Assembly: GCF_015645445.1 (NCBI RefSeq)
Contig: NZ_JADOGI010000092.1
Location: 1 to 39,194 of the forward strand
Direction: 5' to 3'
Length of the DNA stretch: 39,194 nt
Source of the DNA: Nonomuraea cypriaca
GTDB taxonomy: Bacteria > Actinomycetota > Actinomycetes > Streptosporangiales > Streptosporangiaceae
Part shown: positions 1-8,642 of the stretch, piece after piece
Layout of the letters: each line of letters begins with the position of its first letter
Numbering within the stretch: the first letter of the stretch is position 1
Made by a program: the position numbers and the translations under genes
The notes under the pieces: generated by a model
Told to the model about the DNA's origin: nothing
Seen by the model: the letters and a program-made list of their open reading frames with translations, nothing else
Database searches by the model: none

Positions 1-122
1 CGATCGAAGCGCGTGCCGCCGGCGGCCAGCCGGTCCAGGTTGGGCGTGGCCACGTGCGGGTTGCCGTAACAGCCCAGGGTGTCGACGCGGTGCTGGTCGG
101 TCATCAGGAACAGCAGGTTCAC
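1..122 (-). CDS. Sulfatase family protein, N-terminal 40 codons (runs off the window)
   Basis: The peptide begins VNLLFLMTDQHRVDTLGCYG and continues NPHVATPNLDRLAAGGTRFD, which is the metal-binding N-terminus of the type I sulfatase/alkaline-phosphatase-fold superfamily. The DQHR-type motif supplies metal ligands. The Cys/Ser-x-Pro-x-Arg formylglycine motif would lie beyond the window edge, so activity cannot be judged. The GTG start is chosen because AGAAGG lies about 10 nt upstream. It is the sixth gene of a minus-strand run with a sugar importer, GH51 and GH2 enzymes, which suggests removal of sulfate esters from an imported oligosaccharide. The start overlaps by 4 nt (GTGA) the stop of a short coding-like frame lying between it and the GH2 gene. 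Confidence 0.85.
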   Translation of the reverse strand, partial: MNLLFLMTDQHRVDTLGCYGNPHVATPNLDRLAAGGTRFD

Positions 123-191
123 TGGGTCGATGCCTTCTCATAGAGGTCGCCGGTGTAGTACGCGCCGTCGTCCCACGGCGCGGTGGCGAGG

Positions 192-2015
192 TCAGTCGTC
201 CTGCCTGGCCGCGCGCCGAGCCGCGTCGATGGCCTCGGCGGGCACCGACCTGGCGGGCTGGTCGAGTATGCGGCGGATGGTCTCGACGGGCACCTTGTGG
301 CGCCGGTCCTCGGTCAGCAGCCCGTTGCTCTCCTGCTCGGTGTCCGTCAGCTGGGTCCAGCAGAAGCCCGCGAGCTCGGCGCTGTCGAGCACCGCGGTCA
401 CGATCTGCCTGAACGCCTCGGCCAGCTCCTCCGTGGAGCCGACGGTGCCGTAGCCGTGCCAGGACTCGCCGGCCCGGGGGCGAAGGCTGGTTCCGCCGAT
501 CTCGGACAGCACCACGGGCTGGCCACGGCCGGCCGCGTCGCCGAGCAGGGCCACGCGCCGCGCGGGCGGCCGGTCGGTGAGGATCCGGGCGATCGCCTCC
601 CGGTCGGCGTAGCGCTCCCGGATCGACGCGCCGGTGGGCGCGTAGTCGTGCAGTCCCCAGATGTCGCTCTCGGTGTGCTCCCAGCCGTCGTTGGAGATCA
701 CCGGGCGGGTGCCGTCGAGCGCCTTGGTGAGGTGGTAGAGCGCGGTGGTGGCGTGCCGCTGTTCGGCGACGTCGACCCCGTGCCAGACGCCCCAGCTCTC
801 GTTGAACGGCACCCAGGTCACCACGCAGGGATGGCTGCGGTCGCGGGCGACGACCTCCATCCATTCACGGGTCAGGCGTTCGACGGTCCTGGGCGCGTAC
901 TCGTAGGCGCTGGGCAGCTCGCTCCACACGAGCATGCCGAGCCGGTCGCACCAGGCCAGGAAACGCGGGTCCTCCACCTTCTGGTGCACCCGCACGCCGT
1001 TGAACCCGAGCTCCTTGGCCAGCTCGACCTCACGACGCAGCGCGCCGGCGTCGGGCGCGGCCAGGTGGGAGCCCGGCCAGTAGTTCTGGGCCAGCACGAG
1101 GCGCAGGAAACGCGGCTGGCCGTTGAGCAGGAACCTGCCGTCCCTGATGCCGACGCTGCGCAGACCGACGTACGACGTCACCGCGTCGAGCGGTTCACCG
1201 TCGCGGCGCAGCTCGACCCGGGCGTCCAGCAGGGTCGGCGAGTCGGGGGTCCACAGCAGCCTGGACAGCTCCATCTGGTGCCGGGCGGCTGGGACGGAGA
1301 TCACCCAGCGGCCGTCCGCGCGGTCGGTGCGGCACGTCTGGTCGGCCAGGACCTCCTCGCCCAGTGTGAGGACCACGTGGACGTCGACGGGCCGCTCCGG
1401 CCTGCGGGAGAGCTCGACCTCGACGGCGACGGCGGCGCCTGGCACGTCGGGGGTCCAGTGCAGCCGCCGGATGTGCAGCGCGGGCACGACCTCCGCCCAG
1501 ACGGGCTGCCAGATCCCGGTGGTGCGGTGGTACCAGATGCCGTGCGGCTCGGCCCGCCAGTCCTGCTTGCCGCGTGGCTGGGTGGCGTCGTCGCACTCGT
1601 CCTGCGCGCGGACGACGACGACCTGCTCCTCCCCCGGCACGAGTGCGTCGGTGACGTCGAAGGTGAAGGGCGTGTGACCGCCCTCGTGCTCGCCGGCGTA
1701 CACGCCGTTGAACCAGACCTGCGCCCGGTAGTCCACCGCTCCGAAGTGCAGCAGGAGCCGCTCCCCCGGACCCGGCGCCCGGTCGGGGCGCAGCGTGCGG
1801 CGGTACCACACGATCGGGTGCGGCGCCGTCTCGCGCAGGCCGGACAGCTCGCTCTCCGGCGGGTACGGCACGGCGATCGTGCGGGTGAAGGGGGCTGCGT
1901 CGCGGTGCCAGCCGAGGGCCAGGCCCCGGTCGTCATCGTCGGCCGCGAATCCCCATGGGCCGCACAGGTCCTGCCAGTCCGGACGTACCAGCAGCGGGCG
2001 AGGGTAGTCGATCAC
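192..2015 (-). CDS. Glycoside hydrolase family 2 (beta-galactosidase/beta-glucuronidase type)
   Basis: This 607-residue protein has the GH2 layout: a jelly-roll sugar-binding domain (about residues 10-180, with the VWFNGVYAGEHEGGHTPF segment), an Ig-like domain (about 185-290), then a TIM barrel. The predicted acid/base is Glu406 in VPFNESWG and the nucleophile is Glu505 in VVLSEIGG. The C-terminal WTQLTDTEQESNGL segment is typical of the barrel end in this subfamily. No signal peptide is visible, so it probably acts in the cytoplasm on imported oligosaccharides. It follows the GH51 gene by 13 nt and precedes the sulfatase. The exact sugar (galactose, glucuronate or other) cannot be read from sequence alone; beta-galactoside is the likeliest given the arabinofuranosidase partner. 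Confidence 0.9.
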   Translation of the reverse strand: MIDYPRPLLVRPDWQDLCGPWGFAADDDDRGLALGWHRDAAPFTRTIAVPYPPESELSGLRETAPHPIVWYRRTLRPDRAPGPGERLLLHFGAVDYRAQVWFNGVYAGEHEGGHTPFTFDVTDALVPGEEQVVVVRAQDECDDATQPRGKQDWRAEPHGIWYHRTTGIWQPVWAEVVPALHIRRLHWTPDVPGAAVAVEVELSRRPERPVDVHVVLTLGEEVLADQTCRTDRADGRWVISVPAARHQMELSRLLWTPDSPTLLDARVELRRDGEPLDAVTSYVGLRSVGIRDGRFLLNGQPRFLRLVLAQNYWPGSHLAAPDAGALRREVELAKELGFNGVRVHQKVEDPRFLAWCDRLGMLVWSELPSAYEYAPRTVERLTREWMEVVARDRSHPCVVTWVPFNESWGVWHGVDVAEQRHATTALYHLTKALDGTRPVISNDGWEHTESDIWGLHDYAPTGASIRERYADREAIARILTDRPPARRVALLGDAAGRGQPVVLSEIGGTSLRPRAGESWHGYGTVGSTEELAEAFRQIVTAVLDSAELAGFCWTQLTDTEQESNGLLTEDRRHKVPVETIRRILDQPARSVPAEAIDAARRAARQDD

Positions 2016-2028
2016 AGTTCTCCTGATC

Positions 2029-3675
2029 TCAGTCGAGGGTCAGTACGGTCACCGAGTGCGGCGCGACAGCCCACGTGCCGCCGCTCGCCTCGACCTGACC
2101 AAGGTCCCGGGTGGCGATGGTGTCCGGCGCACCGAGCAGGTTGACCGCGTCCAGGCCGGGAACGTCGGCTCCGAGGGTCCGGACCCGCGCGCTCGCCGGC
2201 GTGTTCGCCGCGGCGCCGTCGAGGACGAGCCTGAGCCGCACGGTCTCGTCGCGGTGCCGGTTGACGACGGCGATCCGCACCGACCCGTCGTCGGCGCGGG
2301 TGGCCGACACGTCGAGGTGGGGCACGGTCATGGGCGCCGTGAGCAGCCGGCCGTCGGGGCCGCGGTTGTCGCCGAGCCGGACCGCCGCCGACCGGGCCGG
2401 GCCGTCCACCTGGGACGGCAGCACGATACGGCCGGTGTGGTGCCGGTAGAGATGCCACACGTGGTAGATGGCCGACTTCAGGGCGCCGCCCGGGCGGGCG
2501 ACCACCAGCCCGTTGGCGTTGACCAGGTTCACCGGGTTGGCCATGCGCACGGGCGCGGGCAGGTCCACGGTCCGGTGGATGGCGTGGAACACCCCGGCAC
2601 AGAACACCAGATCGCCGACCGTACGCGGGCTCCACCGGTTCACCCGCACCTTGCGGCCGGCATCGTCGACGTCCGCGGTCTCGCGCGGGGCGATGCCGCC
2701 GTCCTCACCCGGCTCAGGATCCGGCCAGGCGGCGGGCTCCAGGTGGCGCATGGTCCACTCGTCGAGCGCGAGCGCGGGCGGGCGTTCCAGGCCGGTCTCC
2801 GCGGCGATCGCGGTGACGAGCTGGGAGTAGGAGTGGATCTCCCGCTCGAAGAACAGGGACTGGGCGACGACGGCGTCGTAGTCGTCTCCGGTCCACAGCT
2901 GGGTGCCGGCGCCGTACAGGTGCAGGGACAGGTAGTCGAACAGCGCGCCGGCCCGCGCCAGGACCGGGCGCGTCCACTCCTCCTGGTCCCAGGGGATGCC
3001 GACCCCGACCAGGCGGATGGACGGGTCGACCAGGCGCATGAAGCCCGCGTGCTCACGGGCGGCGGCGGCGTACTCCTCTGGGGTCCGGTGGCCCATCTGC
3101 CAGCGGCCGTAGACCTCGTTGCCGACGCCCCAGTAACGCACGTTCCACGGCTCCGCGCGGCCGTTCTTCGCGCGGCGGCCGGTGAGCGTGGTATCCTGGG
3201 CGGCGTTGGTGTACTCGACCCAGCGCACCGCCTCGTCGACGTCCCGGCAGGAGTGCACCAGGTACGGCTCCGCGCCCACCGCCTCGCACCAGGCCAGGAA
3301 CTCGTCGGTGCCGAACCGGTTGGACTCCTGCCCGCCCCAGGCCAGCTCCAGCCTGCGCGGGCGCGTCTCGCGCGGGCCGACGCCGTCCTCCCAGTGGTAG
3401 GCCGAGGTGAAGTTGCCCCCGGGCCAGCGAATGGGCCCCGGCCCCAGTTCCCTGCACAACTCCAGCACGTCGGCGCGTACGCCGCGCAGCAGTCCAGGCT
3501 CCTCGACCGACAGCGGCGACCCTTCGTCGAAGACCCCGCCCTCGATGTTGCCGAAGAAGGCCGATTCCAGGAAATGCCCGTAGACGTCGTCGTCGATCCG
3601 GCCCAGCGGCCGGCGCGTGTCGACCGTCACCAAGGCTTCACGTGCGGACATGTCAGAGAACTCCATTCCGGTCAC
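2029..3675 (-). CDS. Alpha-L-arabinofuranosidase, GH51
   Basis: GH51 enzymes release terminal alpha-L-arabinofuranose from arabinans, arabinoxylans and arabinogalactans. The 548-residue frame matches the family in length and motifs: VYGHFLESAFFGNIEGGVFD near the N-terminus, RWPGGNF at about 83-89, acid/base Glu187 in YWGVGNEVYG, nucleophile Glu306 in LALDEWT, and a C-terminal beta-sandwich. No secretion signal is present, so it is cytoplasmic. The listed GTG directly follows the permease stop codon. An ATG at 3651 (MSAREAL), with GGAG 9 nt upstream, fits the usual family N-terminus better and may be the true start. Co-transcribed with the upstream importer genes. Confidence 0.95.
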   Translation of the reverse strand: MTGMEFSDMSAREALVTVDTRRPLGRIDDDVYGHFLESAFFGNIEGGVFDEGSPLSVEEPGLLRGVRADVLELCRELGPGPIRWPGGNFTSAYHWEDGVGPRETRPRRLELAWGGQESNRFGTDEFLAWCEAVGAEPYLVHSCRDVDEAVRWVEYTNAAQDTTLTGRRAKNGRAEPWNVRYWGVGNEVYGRWQMGHRTPEEYAAAAREHAGFMRLVDPSIRLVGVGIPWDQEEWTRPVLARAGALFDYLSLHLYGAGTQLWTGDDYDAVVAQSLFFEREIHSYSQLVTAIAAETGLERPPALALDEWTMRHLEPAAWPDPEPGEDGGIAPRETADVDDAGRKVRVNRWSPRTVGDLVFCAGVFHAIHRTVDLPAPVRMANPVNLVNANGLVVARPGGALKSAIYHVWHLYRHHTGRIVLPSQVDGPARSAAVRLGDNRGPDGRLLTAPMTVPHLDVSATRADDGSVRIAVVNRHRDETVRLRLVLDGAAANTPASARVRTLGADVPGLDAVNLLGAPDTIATRDLGQVEASGGTWAVAPHSVTVLTLD

Positions 3676-4551
3676 TCACTGCTTCACCGCTCCCGCGAGA
3701 CTGTCGACGAACTTGCGCTGCAGCGCCACGAACACGGCCATCACCGGGATCAGCGAGATCACCGCGGCCGCGGCCATCCCCGACCAGTCCGTGCCCCGCT
3801 CCCCCACGAAGACCGTCATGCCGACGGCCAGCGTGCGCAGGTCGGGCTCGCTGAGCGTGAACACCAGCGGCAGCAGGTAGACGTTCCAGGCGAACAGGTA
3901 CGTCAGGATGACCACCGTGGCGGTGATCGGCCAGGCCAGCGGCAGCATCACGCGGAAGAAGACCGTGAAATGCCCGGCCCCGTCCAGGCGCGCGGTCTCC
4001 TCCAGCTCCTTCGGCAACCGCCGGAAATAGCCCGCGTAGAGCAGCGTCGAGGCGATCTGCCCGCCCGCGCCCAGCCCGAGGATCACGCCGGTGTGCGTGT
4101 TCAGCAGCCCGAGCTGGTCTGTCAGCTGGGTGATCGGGATGATCGTGTAGCCCTCCGGCAGGAAGAAGGTGACCAGGAAGAGCCCAATGAGGAGCTTCTT
4201 GCCGACGAAGTCGTAGCGGCCGAGCACGTATCCCGCGAGGGCGCTGCGTACGACGACGAGCAGCACCGTCCCGGCGGTGATGACCAGCGTGTTGACGAAG
4301 TAGCTGGCGAAGCCCACCTCCGTCCACGCCCGGGCGTAGTTCTCCCAGACCGGCTCGCCGGGCAGCAGGTTCAGGCCCCGGCCGAAGATCTCGGGAGAGG
4401 TCTTCAGCGACGCCGACACCAGCCAGACGAACGGGTAGACCCACAGGCCGCCGAGCACGGCCAGCCCGGCGACGGTCACGACCTGACCTGGACTGGGCCG
4501 CCGGCGACGACGGGCCGGCGACGTCGCGCCGGCCTGCGCGGGGGCCGTCAT
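3676..4551 (-). CDS. Sugar ABC transporter permease (MalG/AraQ type)
   Basis: This 291-residue carbohydrate-uptake (CUT1) permease has about six membrane segments, beginning around residue 25 (VAGLAVLGGLWVYPFVWLVS). The cytoplasmic EAA loop reads ELEETARLDGAGHFTVFFRV and contacts the ATPase. Its ATG overlaps the stop of the other permease in an ATGA sequence, a normal translational-coupling arrangement for the pair. A much longer in-frame extension upstream is only an antisense/alternate-frame artefact of the first permease. No ATPase gene is present, so energising by a shared MsiK-type ATPase, as known for actinomycete sugar importers, is inferred. Confidence 0.94.
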   Translation of the reverse strand: MTAPAQAGATSPARRRRRPSPGQVVTVAGLAVLGGLWVYPFVWLVSASLKTSPEIFGRGLNLLPGEPVWENYARAWTEVGFASYFVNTLVITAGTVLLVVVRSALAGYVLGRYDFVGKKLLIGLFLVTFFLPEGYTIIPITQLTDQLGLLNTHTGVILGLGAGGQIASTLLYAGYFRRLPKELEETARLDGAGHFTVFFRVMLPLAWPITATVVILTYLFAWNVYLLPLVFTLSEPDLRTLAVGMTVFVGERGTDWSGMAAAAVISLIPVMAVFVALQRKFVDSLAGAVKQ

Positions 4552-5483
4552 GCCGGGCCGATCCGGCCGCGGGCCCAGCGGACCCCCACTGCCTGGGTGA
4601 TCGCGATGAGCATGGTCAGCAGCCCGAACAGCACCGCCGCGGCCGAGGCGTAGCCGAGTTGGGGGACGGTGGCCTGGAAGGCCGTACGGAAGATGTAGAT
4701 CTCGATCACCTCGGATGAGAAGGACGGGCCCCCGCCGGTGAGGGTCTGCAGCAGGTCGAAGACGTTGAGCGCCGCCACGGTGTCGATCAGCGTGATGATG
4801 ACCAGGAACGGCACCAGCAGCGGCATCGTCACGTGCCTGAACTCCGCCCAGGCGCCCGCGCCGTCGATCATCGCGGCCTCGTGCACGCCCTGCGGGATCG
4901 TCTGCAGCGCGGCCAGCCAGTAGATGAGGGTGATGCCGAGCCACTTCCACACCCACACGGCGATCCCGGCGAACAGCGAGGTGCCCGCCTCCGCCGCGAA
5001 GTTCGCCGGCGAGTCGATCAGCCCCGCCCACACCATGGACAGGCTCACCGGGCCGCTCGCGTCGAGCAGCAGGGTGAAGACGACGCCGACGATGGCGCCC
5101 GTGGTGACGACCGGCAGGAAGAACAATGTGCGGAAGAACCCCTTGAACGGTGTCTTCTTCCGGTTCAGCACGATCGCCAGGAGGAGCGCCACCCCGACCC
5201 GGAGGGGGACCGCGATCACCAGGAACACGATCGAGTTCCAGAACGCGTTCCAGAAAAGGTCGTCTCCCAGCAGCCGCTCGAAGTTCTCGACGCCGATGAA
5301 CGTCCCCCCGACGGCGAAGCCCGGCCAGTCGAGGAACGCGAACCACCACGAGGCCAGCAGGGGGTAGATGGTGTAGGCGCCGTACCCGAGGATGGTCGGG
5401 AGCAGGAAGAGGTAGATCCACCAGTCTTTCCGCACGCGTCGCGGCCACCCCATCCGGCGGGCCCGCTCGTGAGTTGTCGTCAT
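4548..5483 (-). CDS. Sugar ABC transporter permease (MalF/AraP type)
   Basis: This 311-residue CUT1 permease has six predicted membrane helices starting at about residue 23 (WWIYLFLLPTILGYGAYTIY) and an EAA loop GVHEAAMIDGAGAWAEFRHV near residue 210. The start ATG is supported by AGGAG 5 nt upstream. It lies 29 nt after the binding-protein gene and overlaps the second permease by 4 nt. Together with the binding protein it forms the membrane channel for an oligosaccharide, probably the substrate of the GH51/GH2 pair downstream. Confidence 0.94.
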   Translation of the reverse strand: MTTTHERARRMGWPRRVRKDWWIYLFLLPTILGYGAYTIYPLLASWWFAFLDWPGFAVGGTFIGVENFERLLGDDLFWNAFWNSIVFLVIAVPLRVGVALLLAIVLNRKKTPFKGFFRTLFFLPVVTTGAIVGVVFTLLLDASGPVSLSMVWAGLIDSPANFAAEAGTSLFAGIAVWVWKWLGITLIYWLAALQTIPQGVHEAAMIDGAGAWAEFRHVTMPLLVPFLVIITLIDTVAALNVFDLLQTLTGGGPSFSSEVIEIYIFRTAFQATVPQLGYASAAAVLFGLLTMLIAITQAVGVRWARGRIGPA

Positions 5484-5512
5484 CTCGCTCCTGTCCAGCC
5501 GCGCTCGCCGCC

Positions 5513-7021
5513 TCAGCGCGCAGCGTAGGCCTGCTGGTCGTAGTCCGCCTTCGGGTCCCAGTTGGCGAACACCCAGGCGTCGAGCCCGACCTGGACCCCC
5601 TTCTCCTCGCTCACGACCTTGATCGCGCGCTCTCGCTCGGCGGTGAGCTTCTCGTTGTAGCGGCGCAACTCGCCGGCGATGTCCGTGGTCGAGCCCGTCA
5701 GCACCGACTGGACGATGTCGCCGAGGTTCGGGTGGATGTCGCGCATCTCGGCGAGCACCTGCCAGACACCGGGGGTCCCGACCTCGGGCAGCGGGCCGAT
5801 CCGCACGTCGTCCTGGAAGTTGGCGACGCACTGCTTGTAGGCCGCGTGCACGTCCGCCTCCGCCACGACCTCGGCCAGCGCGGGCGGCTGGTCCATGGCG
5901 GCGGCCAGCTTGGCCTGGAACTCCGGAGTCGTCATCTGGAGCATGACGTCGGCGGCGGTCTTGGCCTGCTTCGACTGGCTCGACACCCAGAACGTGCCGG
6001 GCTGCGGCGGGTTGTAGACGAAGTTCCTGGTCTTCTCCGGACAGGGGATGTGCCACACGCCGACGCCGCGCTCGACCGCCTCCGGCTCGTCCACGAGCAG
6101 GCCGCCGACGAACCAGGCGCCCCACAGGTAGACGCCCGCCTGCCCGGCCGCCCATCGGGCCCGGGCGTCGCGGGCGCCCATCGACGGGGACGCGGGGTGC
6201 ACGACCTTGTCGGTCTGCAGCGCGACCAGGAACTCGATCGCCTCAACGTACTCCTGGGAGTCGTAGACGTAGTCGCCGGTCTTCCAGTCGATGGCGCCGG
6301 GTCCCGGCGCGCCCGCGGCCATGGCCAGCCGGTGCACCAGGAACTGCAGGTATTCGGTGTCCTTGCTCGGCACCACGATCCCGTAGGCGCCGCTGTCGTT
6401 GCCCCTCGTGATGCGGCGCGCGACCTCGCGTAACCCGTCCCAGGTGGCCGGCTCCTCCTCGGGATCGACGCCGGCGCCCTTGACCAGGGCGGTGTTGAAC
6501 CACGGCACCGCGTCGTGCCAGCGGCCCGAGAACGGGGGAAAGGAGTAGATCTCGCCGTCGAACCGGTGGACGCCGTCGTAGAGCATCTCGCCGACGGGGC
6601 TGCCCGCGACGTCGGCGAGCTTCCCGATCGGCTGGAACCACCCCTCGCTCACCAGCGCGGCCGGGGAGATCCCGCCCAGACCGGCCAGCGAATGCACGTC
6701 CGGCATCTGGTTGCTGCGCCGGGCGACCTGCAGGGCCTGACCGAGGTCGGGCGCGTCCATCTGCCGCCGCTCGATCTTCACGCCCTGGTGTCCCGACATG
6801 TACGGAGCGAAGAGATCGTTCTGCAACATCTTCGTCAGCGGCCGGAACTGGTCCCACCACTGAAGGGATCCGCTGCCCCCGGCCGCGCTCTGCCGGCTCA
6901 TCTGCCCGCCGCCGGTACACGCGGTGAGCAGTGCCGCGAGGGCGCCGGCGCCCGTGCCGCCGATGAGCGCGCGCCTGGTCATGCCGGGTTCGGTTCCGAA
7001 AATGTGGTGATGCCGCCCCAT
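5513..7021 (-). CDS. Sugar ABC transporter substrate-binding lipoprotein
   Basis: This 502-residue extracellular solute-binding protein is of the family 1/CUT1 kind. The N-terminus has a twin-arginine-like signal (TRRALIGGTGAGALAALLTAC) ending in a lipobox LTAC, so the mature protein should be a membrane-anchored lipoprotein. The mature region contains aromatic residues typical of sugar binding (SLQWWDQF and many W/Y later). AGAGGAG 5 nt before the ATG supports this start over the internal ATG at 6982. First gene of the minus-strand operon; its promoter overlaps a LacI-type operator. Confidence 0.94.
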   Translation of the reverse strand: MGRHHHIFGTEPGMTRRALIGGTGAGALAALLTACTGGGQMSRQSAAGGSGSLQWWDQFRPLTKMLQNDLFAPYMSGHQGVKIERRQMDAPDLGQALQVARRSNQMPDVHSLAGLGGISPAALVSEGWFQPIGKLADVAGSPVGEMLYDGVHRFDGEIYSFPPFSGRWHDAVPWFNTALVKGAGVDPEEEPATWDGLREVARRITRGNDSGAYGIVVPSKDTEYLQFLVHRLAMAAGAPGPGAIDWKTGDYVYDSQEYVEAIEFLVALQTDKVVHPASPSMGARDARARWAAGQAGVYLWGAWFVGGLLVDEPEAVERGVGVWHIPCPEKTRNFVYNPPQPGTFWVSSQSKQAKTAADVMLQMTTPEFQAKLAAAMDQPPALAEVVAEADVHAAYKQCVANFQDDVRIGPLPEVGTPGVWQVLAEMRDIHPNLGDIVQSVLTGSTTDIAGELRRYNEKLTAERERAIKVVSEEKGVQVGLDAWVFANWDPKADYDQQAYAAR

Positions 7022-7100
7022 GGCGACTCCTCTTCGTCGGCTCGTCAGGGACCTGTCCCGCTCATCTCTGATGCCAAGGACCTCGGCCGAGCGGATCTAT

Positions 7101-7112
7101 GTTTGCGCAAAC
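7101..7112. promoter_or_regulatory. LacI-type operator 1, perfect palindrome
   Basis: GTTTGCGCAAAC is a perfect 12-bp palindrome with the central CG typical of LacI/GalR-family operators. It covers the -10/+1 region of the importer operon. Near-identical copies occur at 7219-7230 and 8560-8571. Confidence 0.75.
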
Positions 7113-7138
7113 TTACGACCGTTACCAGGCAGCGTCAA
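7110..7138 (-). promoter_or_regulatory. Promoter of the sugar importer/GH operon
   Basis: On the minus strand, TTGACG (7138-7133) is followed after 17 bp by TAAGTT (7115-7110), a plausible housekeeping-type promoter about 90 nt upstream of the binding-protein ATG. The -10 hexamer overlaps the operator at 7101-7112, as expected for repression by the divergent LacI protein. Transcription start inferred, not seen. Confidence 0.6.
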
Positions 7139-7218
7139 GGCTGTGACGGAGAGGTTTCCGATCGATCGCCACGAGGCTGTGGGCTGCGTACACTGCCGGG
7201 CCGTGTCATGCTATTGAT

Positions 7219-7230
7219 GGTTGCGCAAAC
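7219..7230. promoter_or_regulatory. LacI-type operator 2
   Basis: GGTTGCGCAAAC differs from operator 1 at one position. Centre-to-centre distance to operator 1 is 118 bp, about eleven helical turns, compatible with looping or with separate control of the divergent lacI-type gene (autoregulation). Neither role can be decided from sequence. Confidence 0.65.
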
Positions 7231-7473
7231 AATCGGAACGGCGCTCGGACCGCGGCACGACACCGCTGTGGCCGAGCCCACGGATGGGGCCGCACCAGCG
7301 GTTTCCGGCCTCGATCGACGATTTCCGCCGTGGGATGCGCGGATGTACTCTGGCGGCGGCTAGGACGACGACACGTCCTTGAGCGACTTCGAAGGTGCCG
7401 ATCACCGGGGCCTCGCCGACCGCCTTGATGCGCGTGTGCCCGCTGCTGCGACGACGAAGGGAGACGGCCCGGC
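7231..7473. other. Intergenic stretch upstream of the LacI-family gene
   Basis: I see no coding signal or clear structure here apart from the operators just upstream. The short reading frames crossing it lack ribosome-binding sites and family resemblance. It probably carries the promoter and leader of the LacI-family gene, but no convincing -35/-10 pair was found. Confidence 0.4.
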
Positions 7474-8502
7474 GTGGCTCGACTACCAGGGACGGGGGCG
7501 TCCGGAGGGCCGTCCATGGCCGACGTCGCCAAGCTCGCGGGGGTCTCGGGGCAGACCGTGTCCCGCGTCGTCAACGGCAACGACCGGGTGACCGCCGAGA
7601 CGCGGACCAAGGTCGAGACGGCCATGAAGCAGCTCGGCTACCGTGCCAACGTCGCCGCCCGGGCGCTAGCCACCGGCCGGTTCGGCACCATCGGCGTCGT
7701 CATGTTCAACCTCACCACCGTCGGCAACGTCCAGATCCTCGACGCGGTGCTGGCCGGCGCCCGGGCGCGCGGCTACTCCGTGAGCGTCGCGGTGGTCGAC
7801 GCCCCCACCGCCAAGGACGTGCGCGCCGCGGTCCGCGGCCTCACCGACCGGGCGGTCGACGGCGTCATCGTCATCGAGGCCAGGGTGCTGGACACCCCGC
7901 ACCTGCGGCTCCCCGACGAGGTGCCGCTCGTCATCGCCGACAGCAAGACCACGTACCCGCACCCCTCCTTCGGCATGGACGAGGCCGCCGGCGCCCGCGC
8001 CGCCGTCGGGCACCTGCTCGGCCTGGGCCACGCCACCGTCCACCACGTGGCCGGACCGACCGGCTCCAACGCCGCGCAACGACGCCGGGCCGCCTGGCAA
8101 CGGCTGCTGAAACGAGCGGGATGTCCCGTTCCTCCGGCGGCCACCGGCGACTGGTCCCCGCACTCGGGATACACCGCGGCCCGCCGCCTGCTCACCGGTG
8201 ACGGTGTCACCGCGATCTTCGCCGCCAACGACCAGATGGCCGTCGGCGTCCTGCGCGCCGCGGCCGAGGCAGGCCTCCGAGTGCCCGACGACCTCAGCGT
8301 CGTGGGATTCGACGACCTCGACTTCACACCCTTCCTGAGCCCGCCGCTGACCACCGTCCGCCAAGACCTGGCCGCGGTGGGACGCCGCTGCCTGGATCAC
8401 CTCATCACCCAGATCGAGAAGCCACCGGCCGTCGCCACCGCCGGGCGGCTCGTCCGCCCTGAGCTGGTGATCCGCGCCTCCACCGCGCCGCCGAACCGCT
8501 GA
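7474..8502 (+). CDS. LacI-family transcriptional regulator of the glycan locus
   Basis: The 342-residue protein has an N-terminal HTH (MADVAKLAGVSGQTVSRVVN, starting near residue 15), the hinge segment around YRANVAARALATG, and a periplasmic-binding-protein-like effector domain ending with the LTTVRQDLAAVGRR segment common to the family. The GTG start with AAGGGAG upstream gives the short N-terminal extension usual in actinomycete LacI proteins. An ATG at 7516, with GGAGG 8 nt upstream, is an alternative that would leave almost nothing before the HTH. It is divergent from the importer operon, and three near-identical palindromes flank it, so it probably represses the importer operon, the secreted hydrolase and perhaps itself. 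The effector is probably an arabinose- or galactose-containing oligosaccharide. Confidence 0.93.
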   Translation: MARLPGTGASGGPSMADVAKLAGVSGQTVSRVVNGNDRVTAETRTKVETAMKQLGYRANVAARALATGRFGTIGVVMFNLTTVGNVQILDAVLAGARARGYSVSVAVVDAPTAKDVRAAVRGLTDRAVDGVIVIEARVLDTPHLRLPDEVPLVIADSKTTYPHPSFGMDEAAGARAAVGHLLGLGHATVHHVAGPTGSNAAQRRRAAWQRLLKRAGCPVPPAATGDWSPHSGYTAARRLLTGDGVTAIFAANDQMAVGVLRAAAEAGLRVPDDLSVVGFDDLDFTPFLSPPLTTVRQDLAAVGRRCLDHLITQIEKPPAVATAGRLVRPELVIRASTAPPNR

Positions 8503-8543
8503 CGGCGCCCTCACCCCCCGCCCTCACAGTCACTGAAGAGCCA

Positions 8544-8573
8544 TTGACAGGTTGATCGAGTTAGCGCAAACAT
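8544..8573 (+). promoter_or_regulatory. Promoter with LacI-type operator 3, upstream of the secreted hydrolase
   Basis: TTGACA at 8544-8549 is a consensus -35 element. GTTAGCGCAAAC at 8560-8571, one mismatch from operator 1, lies in the spacer/-10 zone. The -10 itself is weak (AAACAT-like). This places the secreted glycoside hydrolase gene at 8643 under the same regulator as the importer operon. Confidence 0.65.
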
Positions 8574-8642
8574 GGCCGCGAGTGCGTCGACGACCATCGA
8601 TCACCCTCGAGCACCCATCCTCGAGCACCAGGGAGCAATGCC

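Noticed and set aside
183..4653. Long plus-strand reading frames opposite the GH2, GH51 and permease genes
   Set aside because: They are antisense shadows caused by high GC content; residues are proline/arginine/glycine-rich and match no family, while the minus strand has complete enzymes with catalytic motifs.
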